Shown in pieces: positions 9,196 through 18,435 of a DNA stretch of 64,000 nucleotides. The stretch is taken from NCBI GenBank assembly GCA_963827155.1, contig CAWGZV010000002.1, positions 3,224,001 through 3,288,000 of the forward strand. Reading direction: 5' to 3'. The notes beneath the pieces were generated by a model. That model did no database searches and had not been told where the DNA came from. It worked only from the letters and a program-made list of their open reading frames with translations. The DNA comes from UTCFX2 sp963827155 (GTDB taxonomy: Bacteria > Chloroflexota > Anaerolineae > Anaerolineales > UBA4823). The number at the start of each line of letters is the position of its first letter. The first letter of the stretch is position 1. The position numbers and the translations under genes were made by a program.

Positions 9196-10391
9196 ATGTT
9201 CTCAATTCGGAACAAGAATGTCATCTTGCTTGGACTCGGACAGGCGCTCGGGAGCAGCGCAGGCTCAATGGTAGTCCTGGCAGGCGGCTTCCTGGGAGCC
9301 GATCTTGCTCCTACCCACGCCCTTTCTACGTTGCCAATCTCAATCATGGTCGTGGGCACCGCCCTTGCGACCATCCCTGCTGCAATGATCATGCGGCAGA
9401 TCGGGCGCAAGAAAGGCTTTATGACCGGCGCTATTCTCGGCGCTATCACCTCCCTCCTGGCAGTTTATGCCATTGCGCAATCCAGCTTCTGGATGTTCTG
9501 TACCGCAACATTTCTGATCGGCGCTTGCTCTGCCTTTGTTCTGCAGTACCGCTTCGGCGCTGCCGAAAGCGTACCGCCAAACCTCGCCAGCCAGGCGGTC
9601 TCCTTCGTCTTGTTAGGGGGTATTGTCGCCGGTTTTCTCGGACCTGAAATCGCCAGCCGGACCGAGGACCTGCTTCCATATGGCTCTTTCAGCGGTTCAT
9701 TCCTGATCCTGGCATTGCTTTTCGGGATCTTGCTGGTTGTGCTGTCCTTCCTGGATGAAATGATCGTGACCGAAAGCCCCAGCGATCCGGATGCGCGCCC
9801 GCTCAACCTGATTATCCTCCAGCCAAATTTCCTGATGGCAGTATTTGCTGGCTCGGTTGCTTTTGGCGTTATGAGCTTTATCATGACTGCCACCCCGCTC
9901 GAGATGCATACCCTGATGGGTTTCTCATTATCCGAGACCACCATCGTGATCCAGAGCCATATCATTGCCATGTACCTGCCCTCACTGTTCACCGGTTTTC
10001 TCCTGGCTCGCCTGGGGATGCGGCGAGTGATGATGATTGGGGTCTTCTGCCTCCTGGCTTGCGTGGCGTTAGGGATCTCCGGTCAAGCTCTGCTGATGTA
10101 TTGGGGGCGTTGGTGCTCTTAGGGATCGGCTGGAATTTTCTTTTCGTTGGAGCAACAGTTTTGCTGACCCGCAGCTACCGGCCTGCAGAACGATTCAAAT
10201 CCCAGGCTGTTAATGATTTCACCATTTCTGGCATTCAGGCTTTTACTTCGCTTTCTGCTGGCACAGTTTTGTTCCAGGCAAACTGGGACACCCTCCTGCT
10301 GCTCAGCTTGCCTCCGCTTATCTTGATGCTGATAATCACCATTATCAATCGACCTCCTTTTCCCGAAAGCACGAGTCTACCGGTCGCATAA
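9196..10391 (+). CDS. Major facilitator superfamily transporter, frameshifted
   Basis: The product has about 12 membrane segments. The MFS signature between segments 2 and 3 is MIMRQIGRKKGFMTGA, and the second half repeats it near FLLARLGMRRVMMIG. The reading frame stops at 10122 after MYWGRWCS. Restoring one T in the run at about 10100 gives YLGALVLLGIGWNFLFVGAT and a continuous protein to 10391. Members with this shape are often annotated as YfmO/Bcr-like or unknown exporters; the substrate is not determined. The start is ambiguous between GTG 9178 and ATG 9196, and neither has a good ribosome binding site. Confidence 0.8.
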
Positions 10392-10499
10392 CCGACTTGC
10401 AAGATTGTCAGCAGGCTGAGTGGTGGATGAATGCTGAGGTAAAATTACGTCATTCTCTTTATCCAAAATCATCATTATCCCGATCGAGGAGATAGCATC

Positions 10500-11498
10500 A
10501 TGAATGGGGAAATCTATTGTGCAAATTGCGGAACACCAATGCGCCCAGATTCCCGGTTCTGCCCGGCTTGCGGCGCACCTGTTGAAATCCCCCAACCTGC
10601 TCCCTCCTACAACCCTCCGGTTGAGGTTGTTGCTCCCACCGAAAAAATTGATGAGTTCCCCAATAACTACTCCCCCAGGCCTCCAGAATATTATCCAGTG
10701 GAAGAACAGCCTCCTTCACGGTCCAGGCGCGGCTTAATTCTATTAGCGGTAGGGTTTGCAGTTACGATCTGCTGCGCACTGGTGATTATTGTGTGGCTCA
10801 TTTCGAAGATCACTAATGTCAGTCCGGTCAGCGAGATCTTCAGCGAAGCGACCGCAACCTTCGAGCCGGTCACAGTAACCTTGCTGCCCACTCTCCCGGT
10901 TCCAACCCCAACCTCGCAAATCTTGACTGGTGCGCAGCAGCTTAGCGACACCTCGTTTTATGATGATTTCTCTTCCAACTCGCTTGGCTGGCAGCAAGAT
11001 AGTGACGAGAGCTCAGCCGTGGGGATCGAAAATGGGATGTACATGATGGAAGTCAAAATCCCAGATTACCGCCACCATGTCTTCACCCCTCTGGATTCGA
11101 TTACCCATCTTGATTTTTATGCAGAGGTTGCCTCTGGCGCTGCAAACGGGATTTTTGGGGTCGCCTGTTATTGGAAAGATCTGGACAACCACCATTACGT
11201 TTATTTTGACCGCAATCAAAATGAAATTTGGGTGGGATACCTCTCCAATGGTGAATGGATCGATATCGGTGATGTGATTCCAATGGATAAAGCCGCAGGT
11301 CTTCAGAAATACGCGGTGGACTGCACCCCAGGCGCCATAACCGTGTACGTCAACGACCAGCTCCTTGCTGATGTCGCGATCGATCAGCCTGCGCAGGTCT
11401 CACAGATGCTGCTTTCTGTGACATCCTATACAGATGCCGAGCCCGGAGGGATTAAAGTCTACTTTGATGATGTCTCAGGTTATCTTGCACAACAGTAG
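10500..11498 (+). CDS. Zinc-ribbon membrane protein with C-terminal extracellular sandwich-like domain
   Basis: The N-terminus holds a zinc ribbon, CANCGTPMRPDSRFCPACG (two CxxC pairs). A proline-rich linker follows, then one membrane helix (LILLAVGFAVTICCALVIIV), a Thr/Pro-rich stalk, and a domain of about 190 residues beginning FYDDFSSNSLGWQ. Such DDFS-starting domains usually adopt a concanavalin/LamG-like fold in secreted proteins. Topology suggests a cytoplasmic ribbon and an outer domain. The start has GAGGAG ten bases upstream. It is followed closely by an aldo/keto reductase on the same strand. No enzymatic function can be assigned. Confidence 0.75.
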   Translation: MNGEIYCANCGTPMRPDSRFCPACGAPVEIPQPAPSYNPPVEVVAPTEKIDEFPNNYSPRPPEYYPVEEQPPSRSRRGLILLAVGFAVTICCALVIIVWLISKITNVSPVSEIFSEATATFEPVTVTLLPTLPVPTPTSQILTGAQQLSDTSFYDDFSSNSLGWQQDSDESSAVGIENGMYMMEVKIPDYRHHVFTPLDSITHLDFYAEVASGAANGIFGVACYWKDLDNHHYVYFDRNQNEIWVGYLSNGEWIDIGDVIPMDKAAGLQKYAVDCTPGAITVYVNDQLLADVAIDQPAQVSQMLLSVTSYTDAEPGGIKVYFDDVSGYLAQQ

Positions 11499-11530
11499 TC
11501 TGCTTGCGATATAGTTCAGGAGAGTGATCG

Positions 11531-12502
11531 ATGCATTATCGCCGGTTTGGTCGCACTGGATGGATGGTCAGCGAGATCGGCTACGGCATGTGGGGGATGG
11601 GCGAGTGGAAGGATTCTGACGATGCCGAATCGATGGCTGCTTTGCAGCTTTCCGTGGACCTGGGCTGCAACTTCTTTGACACAGCCTGGGCATACGGAGA
11701 GGGGCACAGCGAAAAATTGCTCGGACAGCTCGTCCGGGAAAATCCCGGGAAAAACCTTTTTACTGCCTCAAAAATCCCACCCAAAAACAGGGTCTGGCCC
11801 AGTCGGCGCGGTTTTTTGCTGAATGACGTCTTTCCACCGGATTACATCGAAGAGTACGTCCACCGCAGTCTGGGCAATACCGGCCTCGATTCAATTGATC
11901 TGATGCAGTTTCATGTCTGGGAAGACGAATGGGCGCTCGATGAGAGCTGGGCCAAGAAAATGGACGATCTGCGCCATCAGGGACTGATTCATGCGGTAGG
12001 GATAAGCATCAACCGTTGGGAACCATGGAATGGTGTTCAAACAGTGAAAAGCGGGCTTATAGACGCCGTTCAGGTGATCTACAACATCTTCGACCAGAAT
12101 CCTGAGGACGAGCTTTTCCCTGCCTGCCGGGAAAATGATGTGGCCGTGATTGCCCGTGTCCCCTTTGACGAAGGCACGCTGACCGGGACGCTCAGCCTGG
12201 ACAGCAAATGGCCTGCCGGCGACTGGCGCAACACTTATTTCGTCAGTGAGAATCTGAAAGCAAGCGTCGAACACGCCGAGCGCCTTCGCCCGCTCATCCC
12301 GGCGGGAATGACCATGCCCGAGATTGCGATGCGCTTTATCTTGAACGATCCAACCGTGAGCACCATCATCCCCGGCATGCGCAGGGAGCGCCATGTACGT
12401 TCAAACATTGCCGCCAGCGACCTCGGTCCTCTGCCCGATGATCTCCACCTTGCACTTCGCGCCCACCGTTGGGACCGCACTCCAACGAAGTGGTCGCAGT
12501 AG
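11531..12502 (+). CDS. Aldo/keto reductase
   Basis: This intact 323-residue TIM-barrel oxidoreductase shows the family tetrad. The Asp and Tyr are in FFDTAWAYGEGHSE, the Lys is in ASKIPPKN, and the His is in LMQFHVWEDE. The C-terminal NADP-binding part includes STIIPGMRRERHVRSNIAA. Members reduce aldehydes or ketones, or act on sugar derivatives, with NAD(P)H. The branch is that of the YghZ/Tas-like predicted oxidoreductases. Substrate is unknown. It sits 32 bases after the zinc-ribbon gene and is convergent with the coupled ferredoxin operon. The GCAGCTGC repeat at about 12533 may form a small hairpin between the two stops. Confidence 0.85.
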   Translation: MHYRRFGRTGWMVSEIGYGMWGMGEWKDSDDAESMAALQLSVDLGCNFFDTAWAYGEGHSEKLLGQLVRENPGKNLFTASKIPPKNRVWPSRRGFLLNDVFPPDYIEEYVHRSLGNTGLDSIDLMQFHVWEDEWALDESWAKKMDDLRHQGLIHAVGISINRWEPWNGVQTVKSGLIDAVQVIYNIFDQNPEDELFPACRENDVAVIARVPFDEGTLTGTLSLDSKWPAGDWRNTYFVSENLKASVEHAERLRPLIPAGMTMPEIAMRFILNDPTVSTIIPGMRRERHVRSNIAASDLGPLPDDLHLALRAHRWDRTPTKWSQ

Positions 12503-12563
12503 CTATTGGTTCAGCTGCTGCGCCTCTACTCTGCAGCTGCCAGGCAGCTGCACTCGAAAAGTA

Positions 12564-13319
12564 TTATTCCTGTTGGTCGACCGCTGTCTGAAGCGCTGGT
12601 TTGATCGTTTCAAAATTTAAACCGTTCGCTGTACAGAAATCTTTGACTGTGCCGGGGAGATTCGCTACAGGCATACCCATGATCTCCTCAATCTCTGCTT
12701 GAGTAAGACCCCAATCCAGCAGCTCTTGGAAAGTGGTTTTCCCGCGGACGTTCCGCTCCTCAGAGCTGCTCGATCCAGATCCCTCGGCTGCAGGCGCAGA
12801 TTCGGTATTCACTGGTGTTCTTACCGCCGGGGTTTCTTCTCTTCCTACCTGCAAAACACTATGGCGCTCCAGATAAAGTCGGCGTTCAGAGGATAAATCC
12901 GTATTCTCCAAAAGCTTAACTGCCGCAATGGGTAGGTAAATCTCACTGCTCAAATCGAACGGCAAACCGGTATAGAATGCTACAAACAGCCTTACGGAGG
13001 ATGTACCAATTTCTTCACCGCTCTCAGCATAGATTTGCTCCAGCTCTTTTACCTGAAACGCTGCCGGATTCTCGGTCTGTACGGTAAACGCCTCTCCTAA
13101 GATTGCCGCAGGGACGCCGAAATTCTTCTCGACATCACCGAATGTGTAAGAGCCGCGGATATCAGCCGGATTTGCCTTTCCGGCATACTCGCCTTCTTCA
13201 AATGTCGAAGCCACCTTGCTGGATTCGGTCTGCCACCAACCCATCCATGAAGTGAATATGATTCCACCAAATAAAATCAAGATGACGGAAATTGCGAGTG
13301 GTCTCGATGTCAATGTCAC
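12564..13319 (-). CDS. Membrane-anchored partner of the adjacent polyferredoxin (helical I-x-G-x-x-T repeat domains)
   Basis: The start is GTG at 13319, which overlaps the stop of the upstream ferredoxin as GTGA and so implies translational coupling. The chain begins with one membrane helix (RPLAISVILILFGGIIFTSW). Two short similar modules follow: IRGSYTFGDVEKNFGVPAAI near the N-terminus and RGKTTFQELLDWGLTQAEIE near the C-terminus. Small repeat domains of this type often accompany NapH-like 4Fe-4S membrane proteins in anaerobes, either fused or adjacent. The middle is a predicted sandwich-like region followed by a Ser/Glu-rich linker. Function is unknown. I infer a structural or maturation role for the redox partner. 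Confidence 0.6.
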   Translation of the reverse strand: MTLTSRPLAISVILILFGGIIFTSWMGWWQTESSKVASTFEEGEYAGKANPADIRGSYTFGDVEKNFGVPAAILGEAFTVQTENPAAFQVKELEQIYAESGEEIGTSSVRLFVAFYTGLPFDLSSEIYLPIAAVKLLENTDLSSERRLYLERHSVLQVGREETPAVRTPVNTESAPAAEGSGSSSSEERNVRGKTTFQELLDWGLTQAEIEEIMGMPVANLPGTVKDFCTANGLNFETIKPALQTAVDQQE

Positions 13320-14171
13320 CGCGCACCGCCTGTCGAGAAAGTGACCGTGCGTGCCACCGGGCACACCGCTTCGGAAGTGCATTCCAGGCAGGAGATGCAC
13401 TGGTGATCGCGCACAACAGTCTTGCTGTCTACTTCAATATTCATCGGGCACATGATCGAGCAAGCGCCATCGGCTTTGCATGTTGCAGCATTTCGTCGAA
13501 TCCCAAAGATCCGGAAAAGGTTGAAGATCCCGAGTACGGCACCGTATGGACAGGCATACTTACACCACGGGCGTTCGACAAAGAACGACAAGATCAGCGT
13601 TGCAGCCAGTATCAGCAATCCAGCGATCGCGACCTCGCTGCTCCAGAAGTTAAAAAGCGCAAAATAAGGGTCGATCTTGGCAAAAACCAACATGCCCGTG
13701 ACAGCGGTCATATAGATCACCCAGGCTAAAACCAGATAGCGGGTGTAGCGCAGCACTTGGTCCAGTTTCTCTGGGATGAAGTGATTGAACCTCCGTTTGA
13801 AGTGCTTTTTCCCGAACTTGCTGACCCATTCCTGGATGGTTCCTAGCGGACAAACCCAACCGCAGAAAACCGGACCAAAGAGGATGGCCAGGAGAAAACC
13901 GAGTGTCATTAAGATTAAATGCAGATTCGTAAATCTTCTGGACAAACGTCCCGGTGGTTGCGAACTGGTAAATTGTTACCACCCCGCCAAATGGACACAG
14001 GGCGTGCAGTGAAGCACTAGCAAGCAGCGGGATTCCTTTTCCGCTTTCTGCCAGAGCATGGTTTACTGAAATCAACGCAATGAGGACGAAGAAAAATGCC
14101 TGTACGATCTTTCGAATCCAGATGCTTCTTGGGCGGAACAGGCGGTATCGTTTTCCAAATAAAGTGATCAT
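13316..14171 (-). CDS. NapH/polyferredoxin-like 4Fe-4S membrane protein, frameshifted
   Basis: The first frame gives the N-terminal membrane helix and CPFGGVVTIYQF. After a slip at about 13935-13945 the second frame gives CGWVCPLGTIQEWVSKFGKK, further helices, CKYACPYGAV, and two ferredoxin-type clusters (CKADGACSIMCPMNIE and CISCLECTSEAVCP). This is the layout of NapH/CcoG-type quinol or electron-transfer proteins, with paired CxxxCP motifs facing the membrane and two 4Fe-4S clusters in the cytoplasm. Electron donor and acceptor are unknown. GGAGGG lies close to the start. The next gene overlaps its stop by four bases. Confidence 0.8.
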
Positions 14172-14267
14172 CAACCCTCCAGGTTCTTAATTTCACAGGA
14201 ATACGACGAAATCATACTGGCTACATATGAAGAACCTGTGAAGGGAATGTAGAGACTTGATGTACGC

Positions 14268-15442
14268 TTATTGAATGAACTGGATCAACCCCCAGTTGCC
14301 GTCATACATCCAATCTGGATCGTTCCTGCTCATCTCTGCAGCTTGCCCCGGTTTCAATCCTACAACCAGCTCGGATTTCAGCACCCTTAACAGAAGCAGC
14401 GGGGCTGGACGATAGCTCATGATCGCCTCCGCTGGCGTGTCGAATAGCCAATGCCGGTCGCCTACCCAGCGGCGGTAGTTAGCGTCGCCTTTGCTGATCA
14501 GCAGGTCGGCCTGGCAGAGTGTATCTCGGGTAAACTCAGGCATCTCCCAGCAAGCTAATGGCGATATCCAGGAAAAATCGTTGAGAAGCTCAAGCTTTCC
14601 GACAGCGAGGTCTGCTTTGATCCGCTCCCCCATTTCGCTTACCGCTGGTACATTCGCCTGCTCGATCTCTTCCACCATCTCGTGAACGTCTGGGATCGTC
14701 GCGTCGGACACGTAGGTCGGGTAAACTTTAGCATGGAAGCGAACCCGTCCAGCCAGCCCTTTTTTAACAGCATGTCTGCAAGCACCAGATCGTACGCCAG
14801 CTCCAGCCCGACGTTATCCAGGATAATATCCACAACTCGCAGCCCGCTTTTGGATTTAAGGATGAATTCGGCCGTCTGCCTGGCGTGGTCTACCAGCAGG
14901 TGGGCAATCCGGTCATCCGCTTTATGGTTGGCAGGCGGCTCACTCCCTGCAGGCCAGATGCTCAAGTCTGCCTGATTGCCCCAGATCACGGTGTGCAGCA
15001 GCCAGGACAGCTCTGCCTGCGGTTCAGCCCCACCACGGTTGAGCATCTCGGAGACGGACTTTAGAGGCTTCACGACTTCCATCAGGCTTTCCCGCTTCTG
15101 ATCCAGATAGGGATCGACCCGCCACGTTTCACCTGGCTGGAAGTAGCCCGTAGCCTCGAGTATGCGGCGGAAGAAATAGGTCTCTGCCGGAAACCAGGGG
15201 GTCTCGAGCCAGTTTAACCCAAGGTAGGGCGCCATCCACTCCCTCCATAGCATCTCGTCGGGAGCTCCCTCATCCCGAAGCTGGCGTATAGGGGAGTTGG
15301 GCAACTCCTCAGCCAGCTCCAGCAACTGCTCCCGCACCCTGGCAGGCCGGTTACCTTTAAGCGCCAGATTGCGGGCGATATCAGGCAGGCGCTTGCGCAT
15401 TGTATACTCGGCGAAAGAGCCCTGTTCGCTGCCAGCAAGCAT
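14268..15442 (-). CDS. DUF89 damage-control phosphatase (ARMT1-like), frameshifted
   Basis: The N-terminal part GSFAEYTMRKRLPDIARN is the usual opening of ARMT1-like DUF89 proteins. Later blocks are DNVGLELAYDLVLADMLL and, in a second frame, SDATIPDVHEMVEEI and LLISKGDANYRRWVGDRHW, the latter holding the metal and phosphate site. One base is missing in an A run at about 14725; restoring it gives LKVYPTYVSDATIPD and joins the halves. DUF89 enzymes are metal-dependent phosphatases that remove damaged or excess phosphometabolites. It is the fourth gene of a leftward run UbiD, AcnX large, AcnX small, DUF89, so I infer it cleans up a phosphorylated side product of that pathway. The start is uncertain: the frame is open into the AcnX small gene. 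Confidence 0.75.
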
Positions 15443-15491
15443 CCCCGGCAGATTTGCCGGAGCCAGCACGATCACCGTTCCCGCATCGCCG

Positions 15492-15851
15492 TCAACCTTT
15501 GCGATCTGACCTGACTTTTAATCGGGAGATTTCAACCTGATCCAGGCAGGGGATTTCCGCGATAATCGCCCCCACGGCGGTGATCGTTTCACATTCCCTG
15601 TTGACAATTGCAAGAGGCGCCTTGCCGTTCGCTTTCAGCCGGTAGAGGGTATAAGATCCAACGGTCGAACCTTTGCCTGTCGGAAAGACCAAAACCTTTC
15701 CGGCGATCGACTGCCCCTCAAGCTCGTGGCCGCGTTCAACCACCACGCCGCTTTCGGGATCGATTCCGCCAAAAAAAGAAATCCCCTGGCTCGTCACCAG
15801 AGTCTCGCCCTGGGCATACCCAGGATAGATCTTGCGTCCATGAAGTTTCAT
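15492..15851 (-). CDS. Aconitase X small subunit / DUF126 swivel domain
   Basis: The product matches the DUF126 swivel domain that forms the small subunit of type II aconitase X: MKLHGRKIYPGYAQGETLV, GGIDPESGVV, GKVLVFPTGKGSTVGSYTLY and VAVGAIIAEIPCLD. The printed frame ends in RLKVRSDRKG. If one A is removed from the run at about 15518 the tail becomes RLKSGQIAKVDGDAGTVIVL, which is much more like DUF126 C-termini, and the frame then runs on into the DUF89 gene. So either a slip exists here and a second one restores a stop, or the two proteins are fused. It lies 25 bases after the large subunit. Characterised AcnX enzymes are cis-3-hydroxyproline dehydratase or phosphomevalonate dehydratase. 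Confidence 0.85.
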   Translation of the reverse strand: MKLHGRKIYPGYAQGETLVTSQGISFFGGIDPESGVVVERGHELEGQSIAGKVLVFPTGKGSTVGSYTLYRLKANGKAPLAIVNRECETITAVGAIIAEIPCLDQVEISRLKVRSDRKG

Positions 15852-15876
15852 CGTTTTGCTGCGCAGCTTTCTGGGC

Positions 15877-17070
15877 CTATAATGCCTCCATTACAGTCTC
15901 TTCAAATGTCCCAAAGCGGGTTTTGAAGCGGTTTTTCGAACTGGCGTAGTAGCATGCCTTAGCGCTGTCGGTTGCCAGAGCATGAAAGCGGCTGCGGATT
16001 GGTGCGACCACACAGCAGGTATCCGCCGCGAATTTTGCCCCACTAGCCTCGATGATCTGTGTGTACCCAAGCTCATCGGAAATTCGTTTGGTTGCCCTGG
16101 CTGTCGTGATCCAGAACTCGCGGCGCACTTTTTTCCCTTCGAGCAACTCTGCTATCCTGGCTATCTCACCGATTGTCAGGTGGGGGCAGCCCAAACTTAC
16201 GAAATCCACTTCCTCTGAGGCAGCATAGCTCATGCTTGCTGAGGCGCGATCCAGATCATCCCGTTGCAATGAGAACGAATCGTCCGGAAAGGTATATCCC
16301 GCAGCTTCAGGCGTGATCCCCGCCATGTGAAAGAGCGCCGCACCCCCATAGGTTGCCAGACTGGCAGAGAAGGATTTTAGCTCCTCAACAGTGGCGCGTT
16401 CCAATCCCAGAAGGTAGGGCACTTGCTTCCCGGCGGCCTGCATGCTCTCACCTACCAACTTTCCCAGCGCCCCAAAATCCCGGGTGCCCTCCAGTCTGGA
16501 GTGGACATCCACACCCAGATCGGGTTTCCTTTTTGCGTCAAGGTGAAGTCCATATTCAGGCGTTCGTCCTGTCAAAGCCGCCGCCAGGGCGCTCGGACCT
16601 CCCTCGCGATTCGTTCGTGCCCCCAAGACGGAATTTGCGTAGCAAACCGCGCTGCTTTCCGCCCAGGCTATATGCTCGCCAAAGCCCGGCAGATTGCCGA
16701 TTAAATAAGGCGTGCAGGTGCACGATGGGACTGCCCCCATCCGCTCAAACGCCGCAATCACCCGTTCTTGCTCTCGCGCAAACAGAGGATCGATCCCCAG
16801 CGCCTGCCAGTTCTCGATGTCCATTCCGGCAGGGTTGAGGGTAGTTAGGACGCGCGCCTGGCCTCCACCTTCAGCCATCTCTTCCAGAAAGCGCAGCCCG
16901 GCTTCGCCCAGGTTGTCATAGCTGACCCCGGCGATCTGCACAGAACTAACTTCTGTCATCCGTTCCGCACCGTAGATCTCACCCAGTGCGACCAGGATCT
17001 CCATTGCCTTGCGCACTGCCCGTCTGTCTTTGCCTTCCAGCAGCGCATGCTCTTCCCGGTTGAGCTTCAA
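15877..17070 (-). CDS. Aconitase X large (catalytic) subunit, candidate phosphomevalonate dehydratase
   Basis: This intact 397-residue protein is the DUF521 catalytic subunit of aconitase X. Characteristic blocks are VLTTLNPAGMD, CTCTPYLIGNLPGFGEHIAW, AESSAVCYANSVLGARTNRE, GGPSALAAALTGRTPEYGLH, AGITPEA and LGCPHLTIGEIARI, with cysteines suited to an iron-sulfur site. In archaea (Aeropyrum pernix pathway) the large/small pair dehydrates mevalonate 5-phosphate to anhydromevalonate phosphate, which a UbiD homologue then decarboxylates. The UbiD-family gene here ends one base before this start, so that role is the leading inference. In other bacteria AcnX acts on cis-3-hydroxyproline, but those loci usually carry proline racemase-like or amino-acid transport genes, which are absent here. 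Confidence 0.85.
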   Translation of the reverse strand: MKLNREEHALLEGKDRRAVRKAMEILVALGEIYGAERMTEVSSVQIAGVSYDNLGEAGLRFLEEMAEGGGQARVLTTLNPAGMDIENWQALGIDPLFAREQERVIAAFERMGAVPSCTCTPYLIGNLPGFGEHIAWAESSAVCYANSVLGARTNREGGPSALAAALTGRTPEYGLHLDAKRKPDLGVDVHSRLEGTRDFGALGKLVGESMQAAGKQVPYLLGLERATVEELKSFSASLATYGGAALFHMAGITPEAAGYTFPDDSFSLQRDDLDRASASMSYAASEEVDFVSLGCPHLTIGEIARIAELLEGKKVRREFWITTARATKRISDELGYTQIIEASGAKFAADTCCVVAPIRSRFHALATDSAKACYYASSKNRFKTRFGTFEETVMEAL

Positions 17071-18385
17071 TTAACTTTTCCCCTCTTCAAGGAAGCTTAA
17101 TAAGTCCACTTTTGGGAACATCGCTTTGTTGAAATCCTTTCCCTTCACATCCAAGGGTTTTGTGAGGTCAAAACCCACCCGGGTGGTCAGGTGGCTGCCC
17201 GGCTCGGAGCTCGGATCCAGACTGGAACCTGGACTTTTTTCCAGCACCACCATTTGCCGGTCCCCCTGGAAGCGGGTTGCCATCGCCCACTCTACCTCAA
17301 GCGGGTCGTAGATATTGATATCTGCGTCAACAATATAGACGTGCTTGCACGAGCGGTGCCCCTCGAATGCAGCGCGGATCGCGTGGATGCCATCCTCTTC
17401 GGTCCGCTTGTCGATCTGCACCACCGCATGCAGCCACGAGCAGCCTCCCGGGTTGACATTGACATCCAGGCAATGCACTACCTCACTGACCTTGCGGAAA
17501 ATGGTCGGCTCACGCGGCATTCCCATCAGCAGCTTGTGCTCCAGCCCGCCGGGAAGCAGCGCCTGCCAGATCGCATCTTTGCGGTGAGTGATCGCTTTGA
17601 CCACAAAAACCGGCTCTTCGCGCACCACGTCGTAGGTCTCCGTCAGGTCGACGAACGGGCCTTCAGCATGCAAGCGGTCAAGATATATCGTCCCCTCCAG
17701 CACGAATTCGGTTTCCGCAGGGACGTAGAGATCGACCGTCTTCGCACGAACCACCTCCAGCGGTTCCATCGCGTTGGCAATTTCGAGCTCATCCACCCCA
17801 ATTTCGACTGAAGTGGCTGCCGCGGTCAGCACGCTGAGCGAGCTGCCGATACATACAGCTACATCGAGGGTTTTCAAGCTCCCGCAGAAATTTGTCAAAG
17901 TGACGTCCGCGCACCACCCGCACCGCCAGCTCGTCCTTGGAATACTGCATGCAGCGGTGGAAATCCGCGTTCTGCCCGTAGGTTGGGTGCCGCGCGATCA
18001 CTACTCCCGAAGAGATATAGCCGCCTCCATCCAATTCGCAGTGCCGCAAGATCGGCAGCGCGTCCAGGTCAGGCCGATCCACCACCACTTCCTGGCAGGG
18101 AGCCTGGGTCACAACCCGGTAAGGAGAGTGGTTTTCGATCGCCCTGCTCATGAACGGGATGATCTCGCTGGTCTGCAAACCGAAATAATCTGCGAAGGCC
18201 TTCTTTCCGCAAAACAAGTTTCCCACCACCCGAAACTGCGATTCTCGGATCGCCTTGCACAAGACCGGGTTGGGTTCCATCTGTTTGAGCAGCGCCGCAA
18301 TCTCATAAGTCTTAGAGATTGGTCTCCGAACTTTCTGCAGTTCGCCGCGCTGATCTAATCGGGAGAGATATTCACGAAAGGACAT
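17071..18385 (-). CDS. UbiD-family prFMN-dependent decarboxylase, frameshifted; candidate anhydromevalonate phosphate decarboxylase
   Basis: Two frames make one UbiD-like protein of about 437 residues. The first holds FREYLSRLDQRGELQKV, GGGYISSGVVIARHPTYGQN and HRCMQYSKDELAV, the prFMN and metal-binding region. The second holds VAVCIGSSLSVLTAAA, HAEGPFVDLTETYDVV with the catalytic Glu block, and DADINIYDPLEVEWAMATRF. Removing one A from the run at about 17876 joins them as FLRELETLDVAVCIG. UbiD enzymes decarboxylate unsaturated acids using prenylated FMN made by UbiX, which is not in this window. It is the first gene of the run and abuts AcnX large. Together these fit the decarboxylation that yields isopentenyl phosphate in the archaeal mevalonate route. 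Aromatic acid decarboxylation is the main alternative. Confidence 0.8.
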
Positions 18386-18435
18386 GGTATTGAAGTATAC
18401 TCGGAAAATCCCTGGCTCTGAGGATCTAGAAAACG

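Noticed and set aside
15877..17070. cis-3-hydroxyproline dehydratase role for AcnX
   Set aside because: No proline racemase-like, amino acid transporter or pyrroline reductase genes are adjacent, whereas a UbiD gene is; kept only as an alternative.
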